The position numbers and the translations under genes are program-made. Of a DNA stretch of 64,000 bases, positions 26,402 through 34,538 are shown piece after piece (within the stretch, counting starts at the first letter, position 1; every line of letters begins with the position of its first letter). The notes below the pieces were generated by a model that made no database searches, was not told the DNA's origin, and saw only the letters and a list, made by a program, of their open reading frames with translations. Origin of the DNA: SZAS-79 sp964599095. GTDB taxonomy: Bacteria > Pseudomonadota > Gammaproteobacteria > Burkholderiales > SG8-39. The stretch is from assembly GCA_964599095.1 (NCBI GenBank), contig CAZREB010000019.1, positions 31,988-95,987 of the forward strand, written 5' to 3'.

Positions 26402-27421
26402 TCAGGTCCGAGCCCCTTCCTGACGCACAAGCCTCGACAGCAGGAGCTTCGCAAGCGCAAGGACGATGGTCGTGATGACGAACAGGATCAGGCCGAGTTC
26501 GTACAGGGCCGCGAAATACAGGTCGCCGACCGCCTCGGTGAATTCGTTCGCGAGCGCCGAAGCGATGCTGTTCCCGGGCGCCATCAGCGATCCCGACAGG
26601 CGGTGAGCGTTGCCGATCACGAACGTCACCGCCATCGTCTCGCCGAGGGCGCGCCCGAGGCCGAGCATTATCCCGCCCACCACCCCGACCTTCGTATAGG
26701 GCAGCACGATCCGGAACACGACTTCCCAGGTGGTCGCGCCCAGGCCGTAAGCCGACTCCTTGAGCATCGGCGGAACGATTTCGAACACGTCGCGCATGAC
26801 CGCGGTGATGAACGGGATGACCATGATCGAGAGAATGAGGCCGGAGGTGAACATGCCGATCCCCAGCGGCGGGCCTTCGAACAGCGTGCCGAGCAGCGGG
26901 ACGTTCCCGAAGGCGGAGATCATTGCCGGCTGGACATGGGACTGCAGGATCGGCGCAAGCACGAACAGGCCCCACATGCCGTAGATGATCGACGGGATTG
27001 CCGCCAGCAGCTCGATTGCGGTCCCGAGGGGGCGCTTCAGCCAGTTCGGCGCCAGTTCGGTCAGGAACAGCGCGATCCCGAAGCTCACCGGGATGCCGAT
27101 CGCCATTGCGATCATCGAGCTCACCAGGGTGCCGAAGATCGGCACGAGCGCGCCGAAATTCTCCTGCACCGGGTCCCAGTCGCTCGACCAGACGAAGGCG
27201 AGACCGTACTTCTGCAGGCTCAGGCTGCTGCCTATCAGCAGTGACACCATGATCGCGGCCAGGATGCTGAAGACCAGCAGCGCGAAAGCCCGGGTAACGT
27301 TTTCGAACAGCTTGTCCTTCCACCGCTCGGAAACCACGGGAGGCGGGGAGGAACGCCGGGAAGAATCGCTCATCGGGGAGGAGTGACTGCGTGTCAGTGC
27401 TGAGTCAAGAGTGGCGCTCAT
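26402..27421 (-). CDS. pstC: Phosphate ABC transporter permease PstC
   Basis: This 339-residue membrane protein shows PstC motifs (LIGSSLSLQKYGLAFVWSSD, AAIPSIIYGMWGLFVLAP and GLGRALGETMAVTFVIGN). The N-terminal 25 or so residues are polar and variable. MSDSSRRS at 27373 is an alternative start. It pairs with PstA in the inner membrane. The gene lies about 100 bp after pstS. Confidence 0.95.
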   Translation of the reverse strand: MSATLDSALTRSHSSPMSDSSRRSSPPPVVSERWKDKLFENVTRAFALLVFSILAAIMVSLLIGSSLSLQKYGLAFVWSSDWDPVQENFGALVPIFGTLVSSMIAMAIGIPVSFGIALFLTELAPNWLKRPLGTAIELLAAIPSIIYGMWGLFVLAPILQSHVQPAMISAFGNVPLLGTLFEGPPLGIGMFTSGLILSIMVIPFITAVMRDVFEIVPPMLKESAYGLGATTWEVVFRIVLPYTKVGVVGGIMLGLGRALGETMAVTFVIGNAHRLSGSLMAPGNSIASALANEFTEAVGDLYFAALYELGLILFVITTIVLALAKLLLSRLVRQEGART

Positions 27422-27518
27422 CGGCAGCTTCTTGTCCGGGCGATTCTATAGGCAAAAGCCGGGCCACTGGCGCGCCGCCCTGCGAGCGGCGCGCCAGCCG
27501 GCACGAGGATGCTGGCGG

Positions 27519-28553
27519 CTAGTAAACGGGCTTGCCGGCCGCGTCTTTCAGGCCTTTCCAGGAAGACTGGATGATCTTGACGACAGGGTCCGGCATCGGG
27601 ACGTAGTCGAGATCGTCGGCCATCTTCGCTCCGTTCCTGAACGACCATTCGAAGAAGTGCAGCACCTGCTTGGCGTTCTCGGGCTTCTGCTGGACCTTGT
27701 GCATCAGGATGAAGGATGCACCGGTCATCGGCCAGCTGTCCTTGCCCGCCTGGTCGGTGAGGATCAGGTACATCCCCGGCGCCTTGTTCCAGTCGGCGCC
27801 GGCCGCGGCGGCCTTGAACGTGTCGTCGCTCGGCAGGACGGCGTGCGCGTCGCGATTCACCATCTTCGCCACCGACAGCTTGTTCTGCTTCGCGTAGGCA
27901 TACTCGACGTAGCCGATGGCACCGTCGATGCGCCCTACGTAGGCGGCAACGCCTTCGTTGCCCTTGCCGCCCAGTCCGGTGGGCCACTTCACCGAAGTGC
28001 CTTCACCCACCGTCGATTTCCACTCGGGGCTGACTTTCGACAGGTAATTCACGAAGATGAACGTCGTTCCGGACCCGTCCGACCGCTCCACCACCGAAAT
28101 CGCCTGGTCCGGCAGCTTCACGCCCTTGTTGATCGATGCGATCGCCGGGTCGTTCCATTTCTTCACCTTGCCCAGGTAGATATCGGCAAGCAGGGGGCCG
28201 GTCAGCGTGATCTCGCCGGAGTTCACACCCTTGATGTTGTACACCGGCACGACCCCGCCCATGATCGCCGGGAACTGGATCAGGCCGTTCTTGTCGAGGT
28301 CCTCGGGCTTCATCGGCATGTCCGATGCGCCGAAATCCACTGTCTTCGCGGTGATCTGCTTGATGCCGCCGCCAGAGCCGATCGACTGGTAGTTCATGCC
28401 TACCCCGGTCGACTTCTTGTAGGCGTCGGCCCATTTCGCATAGATCGGGTACGGGAACGTAGCGCCCGCGCCGGTGATATCCGCTCCAAACACGCTTCCG
28501 GCAACCAAGGCGGCGCTCAAGCCGAGGACTCGCAAACTTTTCAAGTTATTCAT
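27519..28553 (-). CDS. pstS: Periplasmic phosphate-binding protein PstS
   Basis: This 344-residue receptor has a signal peptide (residues 1-23, ending SVFG before ADITGAG), the PstS start GAGATFPYPIYAKW and the phosphate-site loops GSGGGIKQI and ERSDGSGTTF. It captures phosphate for PstCAB. A Pho box lies about 70 bp before the ATG, so it is the PhoB-controlled first gene of the transporter operon. Confidence 0.97.
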   Translation of the reverse strand: MNNLKSLRVLGLSAALVAGSVFGADITGAGATFPYPIYAKWADAYKKSTGVGMNYQSIGSGGGIKQITAKTVDFGASDMPMKPEDLDKNGLIQFPAIMGGVVPVYNIKGVNSGEITLTGPLLADIYLGKVKKWNDPAIASINKGVKLPDQAISVVERSDGSGTTFIFVNYLSKVSPEWKSTVGEGTSVKWPTGLGGKGNEGVAAYVGRIDGAIGYVEYAYAKQNKLSVAKMVNRDAHAVLPSDDTFKAAAAGADWNKAPGMYLILTDQAGKDSWPMTGASFILMHKVQQKPENAKQVLHFFEWSFRNGAKMADDLDYVPMPDPVVKIIQSSWKGLKDAAGKPVY

Positions 28554-28620
28554 TTATCCGCTCCTTCAAGAGATTCGAAATCAACCTGCTTCGAGTGTCG
28601 GCAGAGTCTGAGGGTTGCGT

Positions 28621-28638
28621 GTTACAGGGTGATTACAG
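28621..28638 (-). promoter_or_regulatory. Pho box upstream of pstS
   Basis: Read on the minus strand, this is CTGTAATCACCCTGTAAC: two CTGTAA(T/C) direct repeats with starts 11 bp apart, the spacing and sequence of a PhoB-binding Pho box. It sits 68 bp before the pstS start, in the phoR-pstS gap, where PhoB would activate transcription under phosphate limitation. Confidence 0.85.
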
Positions 28639-28682
28639 CGCCCCCATGCCCGACAGGCCCCGGGGGCATCGCACGGCCGGAA

Positions 28683-29918
28683 TCAGGCGGCCTGCTTCGT
28701 CCTGACCACGCGCCGCGCGGGAAAGCGCGCCGTGAAGCGGCTGCCTTTTCCCGGTTCGCTCTCGATTTCCAGGCGGGCGTCGTGGCGCGCCAGTGCGTGC
28801 TTCACAATGGCGAGGCCCAGGCCTGTCCCGCCCGTTTCGCGCGAGCGGCTCCGGTCGACGCGATAGAAGCGCTCGGTCAGGCGCGGGATCTGGTCGGCCG
28901 CGATTCCGATGCCGGAATCTTCGACGGCAAACGTCGCGCCGTCGGCCGAGGCATTCCACACCAGCCTGATTTCCCCGCCCTTCGGGGTGTAGTTGACCGC
29001 ATTCCCGGCCAGGTTGCCGAATGCGCTCGTCAGTTCCGTCTCCGCACCGGCGAGGTCGAAATCGCCCTCGACCTGGAGGGTGATGCGATGCCGGCCGCCG
29101 GAGAGCGCCTCCGCCTGCGCCTTGATGTGTTCGAGCAATTCAGGAATCCGCACGCGCTCGTCACGCTCCGGCGGCGGTGCGGATTCGAGCGCGGACAGCT
29201 CGAGCAGGTCTTCGATGATCCTCTGCATTCGTGACGCCTGCCCCGCCATGAGGTCCAGGTACTTGCGGGTACGCTCCGGGTCCAGCTTCAGTTCCTGAAC
29301 CGTCTCGAGGAATCCGGAGAGCACCGTGAGTGGCGTGCGCAGCTCGTGGGAGACGTTGGCCACGAAGTCGCGCCGCATGGTCTCGACCTTTTCTTCCTGG
29401 GTCACGTCGCGGCAGAGCAGCAGCTTGCTGTCGTGGCCGTACGGAATCAATTTCAGCAACAGCGCAAGCGTCGGATTGCGTGCCGGCCGCAACGTCATCG
29501 CTTCCGAAAACGCGCCGGCCTCGACATAGCGCACGAACTCCGGATCGCGCAGCAGGTTGACTATCGGCACGCCCGAGTCGACGTGCCGGTCGATCCCGAG
29601 ATACGATTCCGCCCGGTCGTTGCACCATTCGACGCGATTGTGCCTGTCCAGGATCGCGACGCCATCGGGCAATGCGCGCCCGGCCTGCGCCGCACGCACG
29701 ACAAGGCGCTTCAGCCGCCGCCTTTCGCGCGCGTAATTCCGCTCGTGGCGATAGAGAAGCGCGAACACCGTATCCCAGATCCCGATGGCCTCGGGCACCG
29801 GGCCGCGTGGCGGCCGCGAGAGCCAGCGGCGCAATTTGCGCACGTTGACCGCGTGGTAGCCGATCCAGCCCGCAGCCACGGCCAGTCCCGCGACCACGAC
29901 CGCGGCGGTCGTAAGCAA
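28683..29918 (-). CDS. phoR: Phosphate-regulon sensor histidine kinase PhoR
   Basis: This 411-residue kinase has a short N-terminal membrane segment (residues 3-20), a PAS domain (about 80-170, VAILDRHNRVEWCNDRAE), HisKA with His191 in ANVSHELRTPL and a HATPase domain ending GLGLAIVKHALARHDARLEI. It phosphorylates PhoB when phosphate is scarce. It is 2 bp downstream of phoB in the same operon, and the Pho box of pstS follows it. Confidence 0.95.
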   Translation of the reverse strand: MLTTAAVVVAGLAVAAGWIGYHAVNVRKLRRWLSRPPRGPVPEAIGIWDTVFALLYRHERNYARERRRLKRLVVRAAQAGRALPDGVAILDRHNRVEWCNDRAESYLGIDRHVDSGVPIVNLLRDPEFVRYVEAGAFSEAMTLRPARNPTLALLLKLIPYGHDSKLLLCRDVTQEEKVETMRRDFVANVSHELRTPLTVLSGFLETVQELKLDPERTRKYLDLMAGQASRMQRIIEDLLELSALESAPPPERDERVRIPELLEHIKAQAEALSGGRHRITLQVEGDFDLAGAETELTSAFGNLAGNAVNYTPKGGEIRLVWNASADGATFAVEDSGIGIAADQIPRLTERFYRVDRSRSRETGGTGLGLAIVKHALARHDARLEIESEPGKGSRFTARFPARRVVRTKQAA

Positions 29919-29920
29919 CG

Positions 29921-30607
29921 CTACTCCGGCCGAAGGCCGTAACCGCTGCCGCGCACCGTCTCGATCAGGCGGTCGTGCCCGGTCTCGGACAAAGCGCTGC
30001 GCAGCCGGCGGATGTGCACGTCCACCGTGCGCTCTTCGATGTGCACGTGGTCTCCCCAGACGTGGTCGAGCAACTGCGTGCGCGAATAGATGCGGTCCGG
30101 ATGCGTCATCAGGAAGTGAAGCAGCCGGAACTCCGTGGGTCCGAGATCGAGCGCGCGACCGCTCGCGCTCACTCTATGCGAGCCCGGGTCCAGGTTCAGC
30201 CCGCCCACCTCCACCGGGTCGGCGGTGCGTTGCGGTGCGCGCCTGCGCAGCACCGCCTTGATGCGCGCCATCATCTCCTTGGTGGAGAAAGGCTTGGTCA
30301 GGTAGTCGTCCGCGCCCGCCTCCAGGCCGGCGAGCTTGTCGGGTTCCTGCGCGCGGGCTGTCAACAGGATGATCGGCAGCTCGCGCGTGCGCTTGTCGGC
30401 GCGCAGCCGCTTGAGGAACGTGAGCCCCGACTCGCCCGGCAACATCCAGTCGAGCAGGATGACGTCGGGCAGCGACTGGCGCAGGTGCGCTTCCGCTTCG
30501 CCGACGTTGCCTGCGCGCAGCACGGAATGGCCTGCATGCTCGAGGTTGACAGCTACGAGCTCGACGATTGCCGGTTCGTCCTCGACCACAAGGATGCGGC
30601 TGCCCAT
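29921..30607 (-). CDS. phoB: Phosphate-regulon response regulator PhoB
   Basis: This 228-residue OmpR-type regulator has a receiver domain with the phospho-acceptor Asp53 (VILLDWMLPGESG) and a C-terminal winged helix (SRTQLLDHVWGDHVHIEERT). It binds Pho boxes such as the one at 28621-28638. It lies between phoU and phoR with gaps of a few bases. Confidence 0.96.
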   Translation of the reverse strand: MGSRILVVEDEPAIVELVAVNLEHAGHSVLRAGNVGEAEAHLRQSLPDVILLDWMLPGESGLTFLKRLRADKRTRELPIILLTARAQEPDKLAGLEAGADDYLTKPFSTKEMMARIKAVLRRRAPQRTADPVEVGGLNLDPGSHRVSASGRALDLGPTEFRLLHFLMTHPDRIYSRTQLLDHVWGDHVHIEERTVDVHIRRLRSALSETGHDRLIETVRGSGYGLRPE

Positions 30608-30610
30608 GCG

Positions 30611-31333
30611 TCAGGGGGTCTCTTCGCGACTGGCTTTGTCGCGTTCCTGTTCGAGATAATCCGAATGCCGCACGTCGGTGCCCTCGACGACATAGATCAC
30701 GTATTCGGCCATGTTCTTGGCATGGTCACCGATGCGCTCGATGGCCTTGGCCACCCAGATGACCTCCAGCGCAGTCGAGATCGTGCGCGGGTCTTCCATC
30801 ATGTAGGTGATCAACTGGCGCAGGATCGCGCGGAACTCCGAGTCGATCCGCGCATCCGCAAGCACCGTCGTGGCGGCGGCCGACGCGTCGAGGCGCGCAA
30901 ACGCATCGAGTGCCTGGCGCAGCATGTTGAGCGCAGTGTCCGCCACGTGCCTGATCTGCGGCAGGCGCTCCGCCGGCACTCGACCGCTGGCATGGATCGA
31001 CTTGGCCATGCGCGCGATCTTTTCCGCCTCGTCGCCGACCCTTTCCAGGTCGGTGACGGTCTTGCTGATCGCCATGATCATGCGCAGGTCGCCCGCAGTC
31101 GGCTGGCGCCGGGCGATTACGTGCGCGCAGTCCTGGTCGATGCTGATCTCGTAGGAGTCGACCTCGTGGTCGCCGCGGATCACCCGGTCGGCAAGGGCCG
31201 AGTCGCCGGTCGTGAACGCATCCAGCGCGCTTCGGATCTGGGACTCGACCAGACCGCCCATCGCGAGCACCAGCGTGCGAAGCCCATCGAGGTCGATGTC
31301 GTACTGCTTGGACGAATGTTCACTGCTTGCCAT
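30611..31333 (-). CDS. phoU: Phosphate signalling regulator PhoU
   Basis: The 240-residue all-helical protein carries two PhoU repeats with the E/DxxxD metal motifs (ADRVIRGDHEVDSYEIS and ERVGDEAEKIA; GDHAKNMAEYV near the end). It links the Pst transporter to PhoR and represses signalling when phosphate is plentiful. Here it is the first gene, phoU-phoB-phoR, rather than last after pstB as in E. coli. The 206 bp upstream (31334-31539) should hold its promoter, but I see no Pho box there. Confidence 0.95.
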   Translation of the reverse strand: MASSEHSSKQYDIDLDGLRTLVLAMGGLVESQIRSALDAFTTGDSALADRVIRGDHEVDSYEISIDQDCAHVIARRQPTAGDLRMIMAISKTVTDLERVGDEAEKIARMAKSIHASGRVPAERLPQIRHVADTALNMLRQALDAFARLDASAAATTVLADARIDSEFRAILRQLITYMMEDPRTISTALEVIWVAKAIERIGDHAKNMAEYVIYVVEGTDVRHSDYLEQERDKASREETP

Positions 31334-31539
31334 AGAATCCCTTGGCCCCGGCGGTCGAATCCTTGCCGCTGGATAGTTTAAGTTCGAACACGCGCTGCGC
31401 TCGGGGAGAAATCCGCTCCCTTCGAACCGCCCCAGTTTCGCCCGCCAATGTTACGACCGGATGACATCGGCCAAGCCCATGAAATCAAAGAGCGATTCGA
31501 AAATGCGACGAAAAATGACGGCGGCCCGACCGGCGCGGA

Positions 31540-32496
31540 TCAATCCGCCTTGAGCCCCAGCCTGCGGATGATCTCACCCCAACGTGCGACGTCGGCCCGG
31601 AAAACCTCGCCGAACTGCTCCGGGCTCATCGGCTCGGGGTCCAGGCCGAGCGAGCCGAACTGCTCCTTGAGCGCCGGCGCCGCGATCACCTTGCCGATCG
31701 CCTGGTTCAGGCGCTCGATCACCGGGCGCGGCGTGCCGGCCGGCACGAACCAGCCGTACCACGGGGCGAATTCGTAGCCGGGCGCGCCGCCTTCGGCGAT
31801 CGTCGGCAGGTCCGGCATCGCCGGCGTGCGCCTGGCGCCGGAGGTCGCGATCGCCTTCAGCTTGCCGTTCCTGATGTACCCCACGGCCGAGGGCAGCGTG
31901 ACGATCATGACCTGGATCTGCCCGGCGACGAGGTCGCCGAGCGCAGGGCCTGCGCCCTTGTACGGGACGTGGATCAGCCTGGTGTTCGTGACGTTCTCGA
32001 ACAACTCCATTGCGAGATGAGCCGCACTCCCGACGCCCCCCGAGCCGTAGGTGATCGCCCCGGGCTTGTCGCGCACGCTGGCGAGGAATTCCTGCACCGT
32101 CTTCGGCGGATAGCCGACAGTGGTCACGAGCACGTTCGGCGTCGGGCCGATCATGGCGAGCGGCGCGAGTTCCTTGAGCGTGTCGTACGGCAGCTTGGTA
32201 TACAGCGTTGCGTTGAAGGCCACGCCCTGGTGACCCGCCAGGACGGTGTAGCCGTCGGCCGGGGACTTGACCACCATCGCGGTGGCGATCGTGCCGCCGG
32301 CCCCGCCGCGGTTCTCGACCACGAACTGCTGGCCCAGCTCTTCGGTGAGCTTGGCCGACACCAGGCGTGCGACGATGTCCGACGTCCCGCCCGGCGCAAA
32401 CGGCACCACGATCTTTACCGGCTTGGTCGGGTAAGCCTGCGCGAGCGCACCCGCCGACACCGCCATGGCGAGCACGAAAGCAAGGAGGTTTTTCAT
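31540..32496 (-). CDS. Bug-family tripartite tricarboxylate transporter receptor
   Basis: This 318-residue periplasmic receptor starts MKNLLAFVLA at 32496 behind GGAG. The signal peptide is residues 1-19 (AGALA), then QAYPTKPVKIVVPFAPGG, the Bug-family start. It is the last gene of a three-gene minus-strand set with an enolase-superfamily enzyme and, after 23 bp more, a TauD-type dioxygenase. No TctAB genes are in the window. The ligand is likely the substrate of the neighbouring enzymes. Confidence 0.92.
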   Translation of the reverse strand: MKNLLAFVLAMAVSAGALAQAYPTKPVKIVVPFAPGGTSDIVARLVSAKLTEELGQQFVVENRGGAGGTIATAMVVKSPADGYTVLAGHQGVAFNATLYTKLPYDTLKELAPLAMIGPTPNVLVTTVGYPPKTVQEFLASVRDKPGAITYGSGGVGSAAHLAMELFENVTNTRLIHVPYKGAGPALGDLVAGQIQVMIVTLPSAVGYIRNGKLKAIATSGARRTPAMPDLPTIAEGGAPGYEFAPWYGWFVPAGTPRPVIERLNQAIGKVIAAPALKEQFGSLGLDPEPMSPEQFGEVFRADVARWGEIIRRLGLKAD

Positions 32497-32498
32497 GG

Positions 32499-33614
32499 TC
32501 ACCCGAAACGGTAGCGTTGGAGGCGGGATTCGTCGAGTGCGACGCCCAGGCCCGGAGCGTCCAGCGGAAGCGTCAGCCGCCCGGCGGCGAGGTCGAGCTT
32601 TTCGGTCGTGATGTCGTCGGTGGTCTTCAGCGGCCCGACGCATTCGAGCCCGTCCATGACGTTCATCGAGGTCGACGCGAAGTGGATTTCGGCCATCGTG
32701 TTCACTCCCAGCCCGAACCCGTGGCCGATCACGACCCGGAGGCCGGCCGCCTCGGCGGTCGCGGCCATGCGCTGGGTGCGCAGGAACCCGCCGTTCTTCA
32801 TGACCTTGAGCTTGACGATGTCGGCCGCGCCGGCGCGGATGACCTCGATCAGCGTGCGGTGGTCGACGATCGCCTCGTCGGCCATGATCGGCACGCCGCC
32901 GGCCTCGCGGCGCACGCGCGCCAGCCCCGCGATGTCCTCGGCCGCCACCGGCTGCTCCATCAGCTGCAAGTCGAAGGGCTCCATCAGCCGCGCCAGCCTG
33001 ATCGACGTCTCGACGTCGTAGCCTGCGTTCGCATCGATGCGCAGCGCCATCTCCGGGCCGACCGCCTCGCGCACCGCCTTCACGCGATCGCGATCCGCCT
33101 CGATGTTGCCGCCGACCTTGATCTTGGCCGAGCGGAATCCGCGGTCGAACCACAGCTTCGCTTCGGCGGCCGCTTCCTGCGGCGGGAGGATGCCGATCCA
33201 CGCATTGAACAGGAACTCGTGGCGCACCGCGCCGCCGAGATAGGTGCAGACCGGGATGCCGCAGACCCTCGAAGCGAGGTCCACGCAGGCCATCTCGATC
33301 GCAGCCTTCGCGTCGAGGAAGCCTTCCATGGACGAATCCAGCCGCGCGAGGATCTCGTGCACGTTGAGCGCATCCATGCCGCCGACCGCGCCGGCGAGCG
33401 TGCCGCGCAATGCGCCGAGCGACTCGTCGATGCTTTCGATCGAGTAGCCCGGCGAAGGGTCGATGTTGCCCAGGCCCACGGCACCGCTGGCCGAGGTAAT
33501 GCGCACCACCGCACTCTTCTGCACGGTCTTGTTGACGTAAGCGTTCTTGAAGCCGCTGCCGACCAGCGGCACGGCGACGCCGAACACCTCGACGCGGGCG
33601 ATCTTCTCGGTCAT
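32499..33614 (-). CDS. Mandelate racemase/muconate lactonizing enzyme family (enolase superfamily)
   Basis: The 371-residue protein starts MTEKIARVEV at 33614. The C-terminal barrel shows the MLE-subgroup catalytic set: Lys164-x-Lys166 (SAKIKVGG), metal ligands Asp194 (RIDANAGY), Glu220 (LMEQP) and Asp246 (MADEA), and Lys268 (VKLKVMKNGG). All key residues are present, so it should be active as a cycloisomerase, dehydratase, racemase or epimerase. The substrate is undetermined. It ends 2 bp before the Bug receptor start. Confidence 0.9.
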   Translation of the reverse strand: MTEKIARVEVFGVAVPLVGSGFKNAYVNKTVQKSAVVRITSASGAVGLGNIDPSPGYSIESIDESLGALRGTLAGAVGGMDALNVHEILARLDSSMEGFLDAKAAIEMACVDLASRVCGIPVCTYLGGAVRHEFLFNAWIGILPPQEAAAEAKLWFDRGFRSAKIKVGGNIEADRDRVKAVREAVGPEMALRIDANAGYDVETSIRLARLMEPFDLQLMEQPVAAEDIAGLARVRREAGGVPIMADEAIVDHRTLIEVIRAGAADIVKLKVMKNGGFLRTQRMAATAEAAGLRVVIGHGFGLGVNTMAEIHFASTSMNVMDGLECVGPLKTTDDITTEKLDLAAGRLTLPLDAPGLGVALDESRLQRYRFG

Positions 33615-33637
33615 CCGGGATGCAGGGCTTAGGCGGG

Positions 33638-34501
33638 TCAGGCGACGCGCGCAGCAGCGGACCAGTCGCCCTTGATCTGGGTCCGGTGCATCAGGCGGCG
33701 CGCGTTCGGGTCGAAGGCGTCGCGCCGGTGCAGCGTGCAGCGGTTGTCCCACATCATCAGGTCGCCCACCTTCCACTCCTGCCGGAACGTGAGCTCGGGC
33801 TGCGTGGCGTGCGCCCATAGTTCGTCGAGCAGCGCTTCGCTTTCCGCGAGCCCCAGGCCGACGATCCAGCTGTTGCGGCGGCGGCCGAGGAACAGGCACT
33901 TGCGGCCGGTCTCCGGGTGAGTCCTGACCAGGGCGTGGCGCGCGCCGGGCGCCTCGCGCGGGTCGGTGACCTCCTTGTAGCCCTTGCGCATCAGGCCGGC
34001 GCTGTTGTAGGTCGCGTCATGCACCGCAACGCGGCCCTCGATCGCTGTCTTGAGCCGCAAGGGAAGCGTGTCGTACGCCATGTACATGTTGGCCCAGAAA
34101 GTGTCGCCGCCGTGCGGCGGGATCTCGATCGAGAACAGCAGCCCGGCCTTGGGCGGGTTCTCGATGTAGGTCATGTCGGCATGCCAGATCGCCTCGCCGT
34201 CGCCGAGGTTGCCGATCGGCGCGCCGCCTTCCCTGATGTTGGAGATCACGTTCATCTCCGGGTGCTGCGGCAGGAAAGGCTTGCCGTAGGGATTCGGGCC
34301 CGGCGGGTCGAGTTCGCCGAAGCGCCGGCTGAACTCGAGCAGCTGCGGGTCGGTGATCGACTGGCCGCGGATCCTGAGCACCAGGTGCTCGAGCCAGGCG
34401 GCGCGAATCGCGCCGATCGTCGCGTCGTCGACCGGGGCGGCAACGTCGACGCCGCCGATTTCGGCGCCGAGCGCCGGAGCGAGTTTCGTGACGGTAATCA
34501 T
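33638..34501 (-). CDS. TauD/TfdA-family Fe(II)/2-oxoglutarate dioxygenase
   Basis: MITVTKLAPALGAEIGGVDV at 34501 starts a 287-residue enzyme with the iron triad His107-x-Asp109 (AIWHADMTY) and distal His258 (WDNRCTLHRRD). RLMHRTQIKG carries the Arg that binds 2-oxoglutarate. These enzymes hydroxylate next to sulfonate, ether or other groups and so release them. It is the first gene of the set with the enolase-superfamily enzyme and the Bug receptor. Confidence 0.92.
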   Translation of the reverse strand: MITVTKLAPALGAEIGGVDVAAPVDDATIGAIRAAWLEHLVLRIRGQSITDPQLLEFSRRFGELDPPGPNPYGKPFLPQHPEMNVISNIREGGAPIGNLGDGEAIWHADMTYIENPPKAGLLFSIEIPPHGGDTFWANMYMAYDTLPLRLKTAIEGRVAVHDATYNSAGLMRKGYKEVTDPREAPGARHALVRTHPETGRKCLFLGRRRNSWIVGLGLAESEALLDELWAHATQPELTFRQEWKVGDLMMWDNRCTLHRRDAFDPNARRLMHRTQIKGDWSAAARVA

Positions 34502-34538
34502 GGCGGCGGATGTTAGCACCGCATACCTTGCACCGTCC

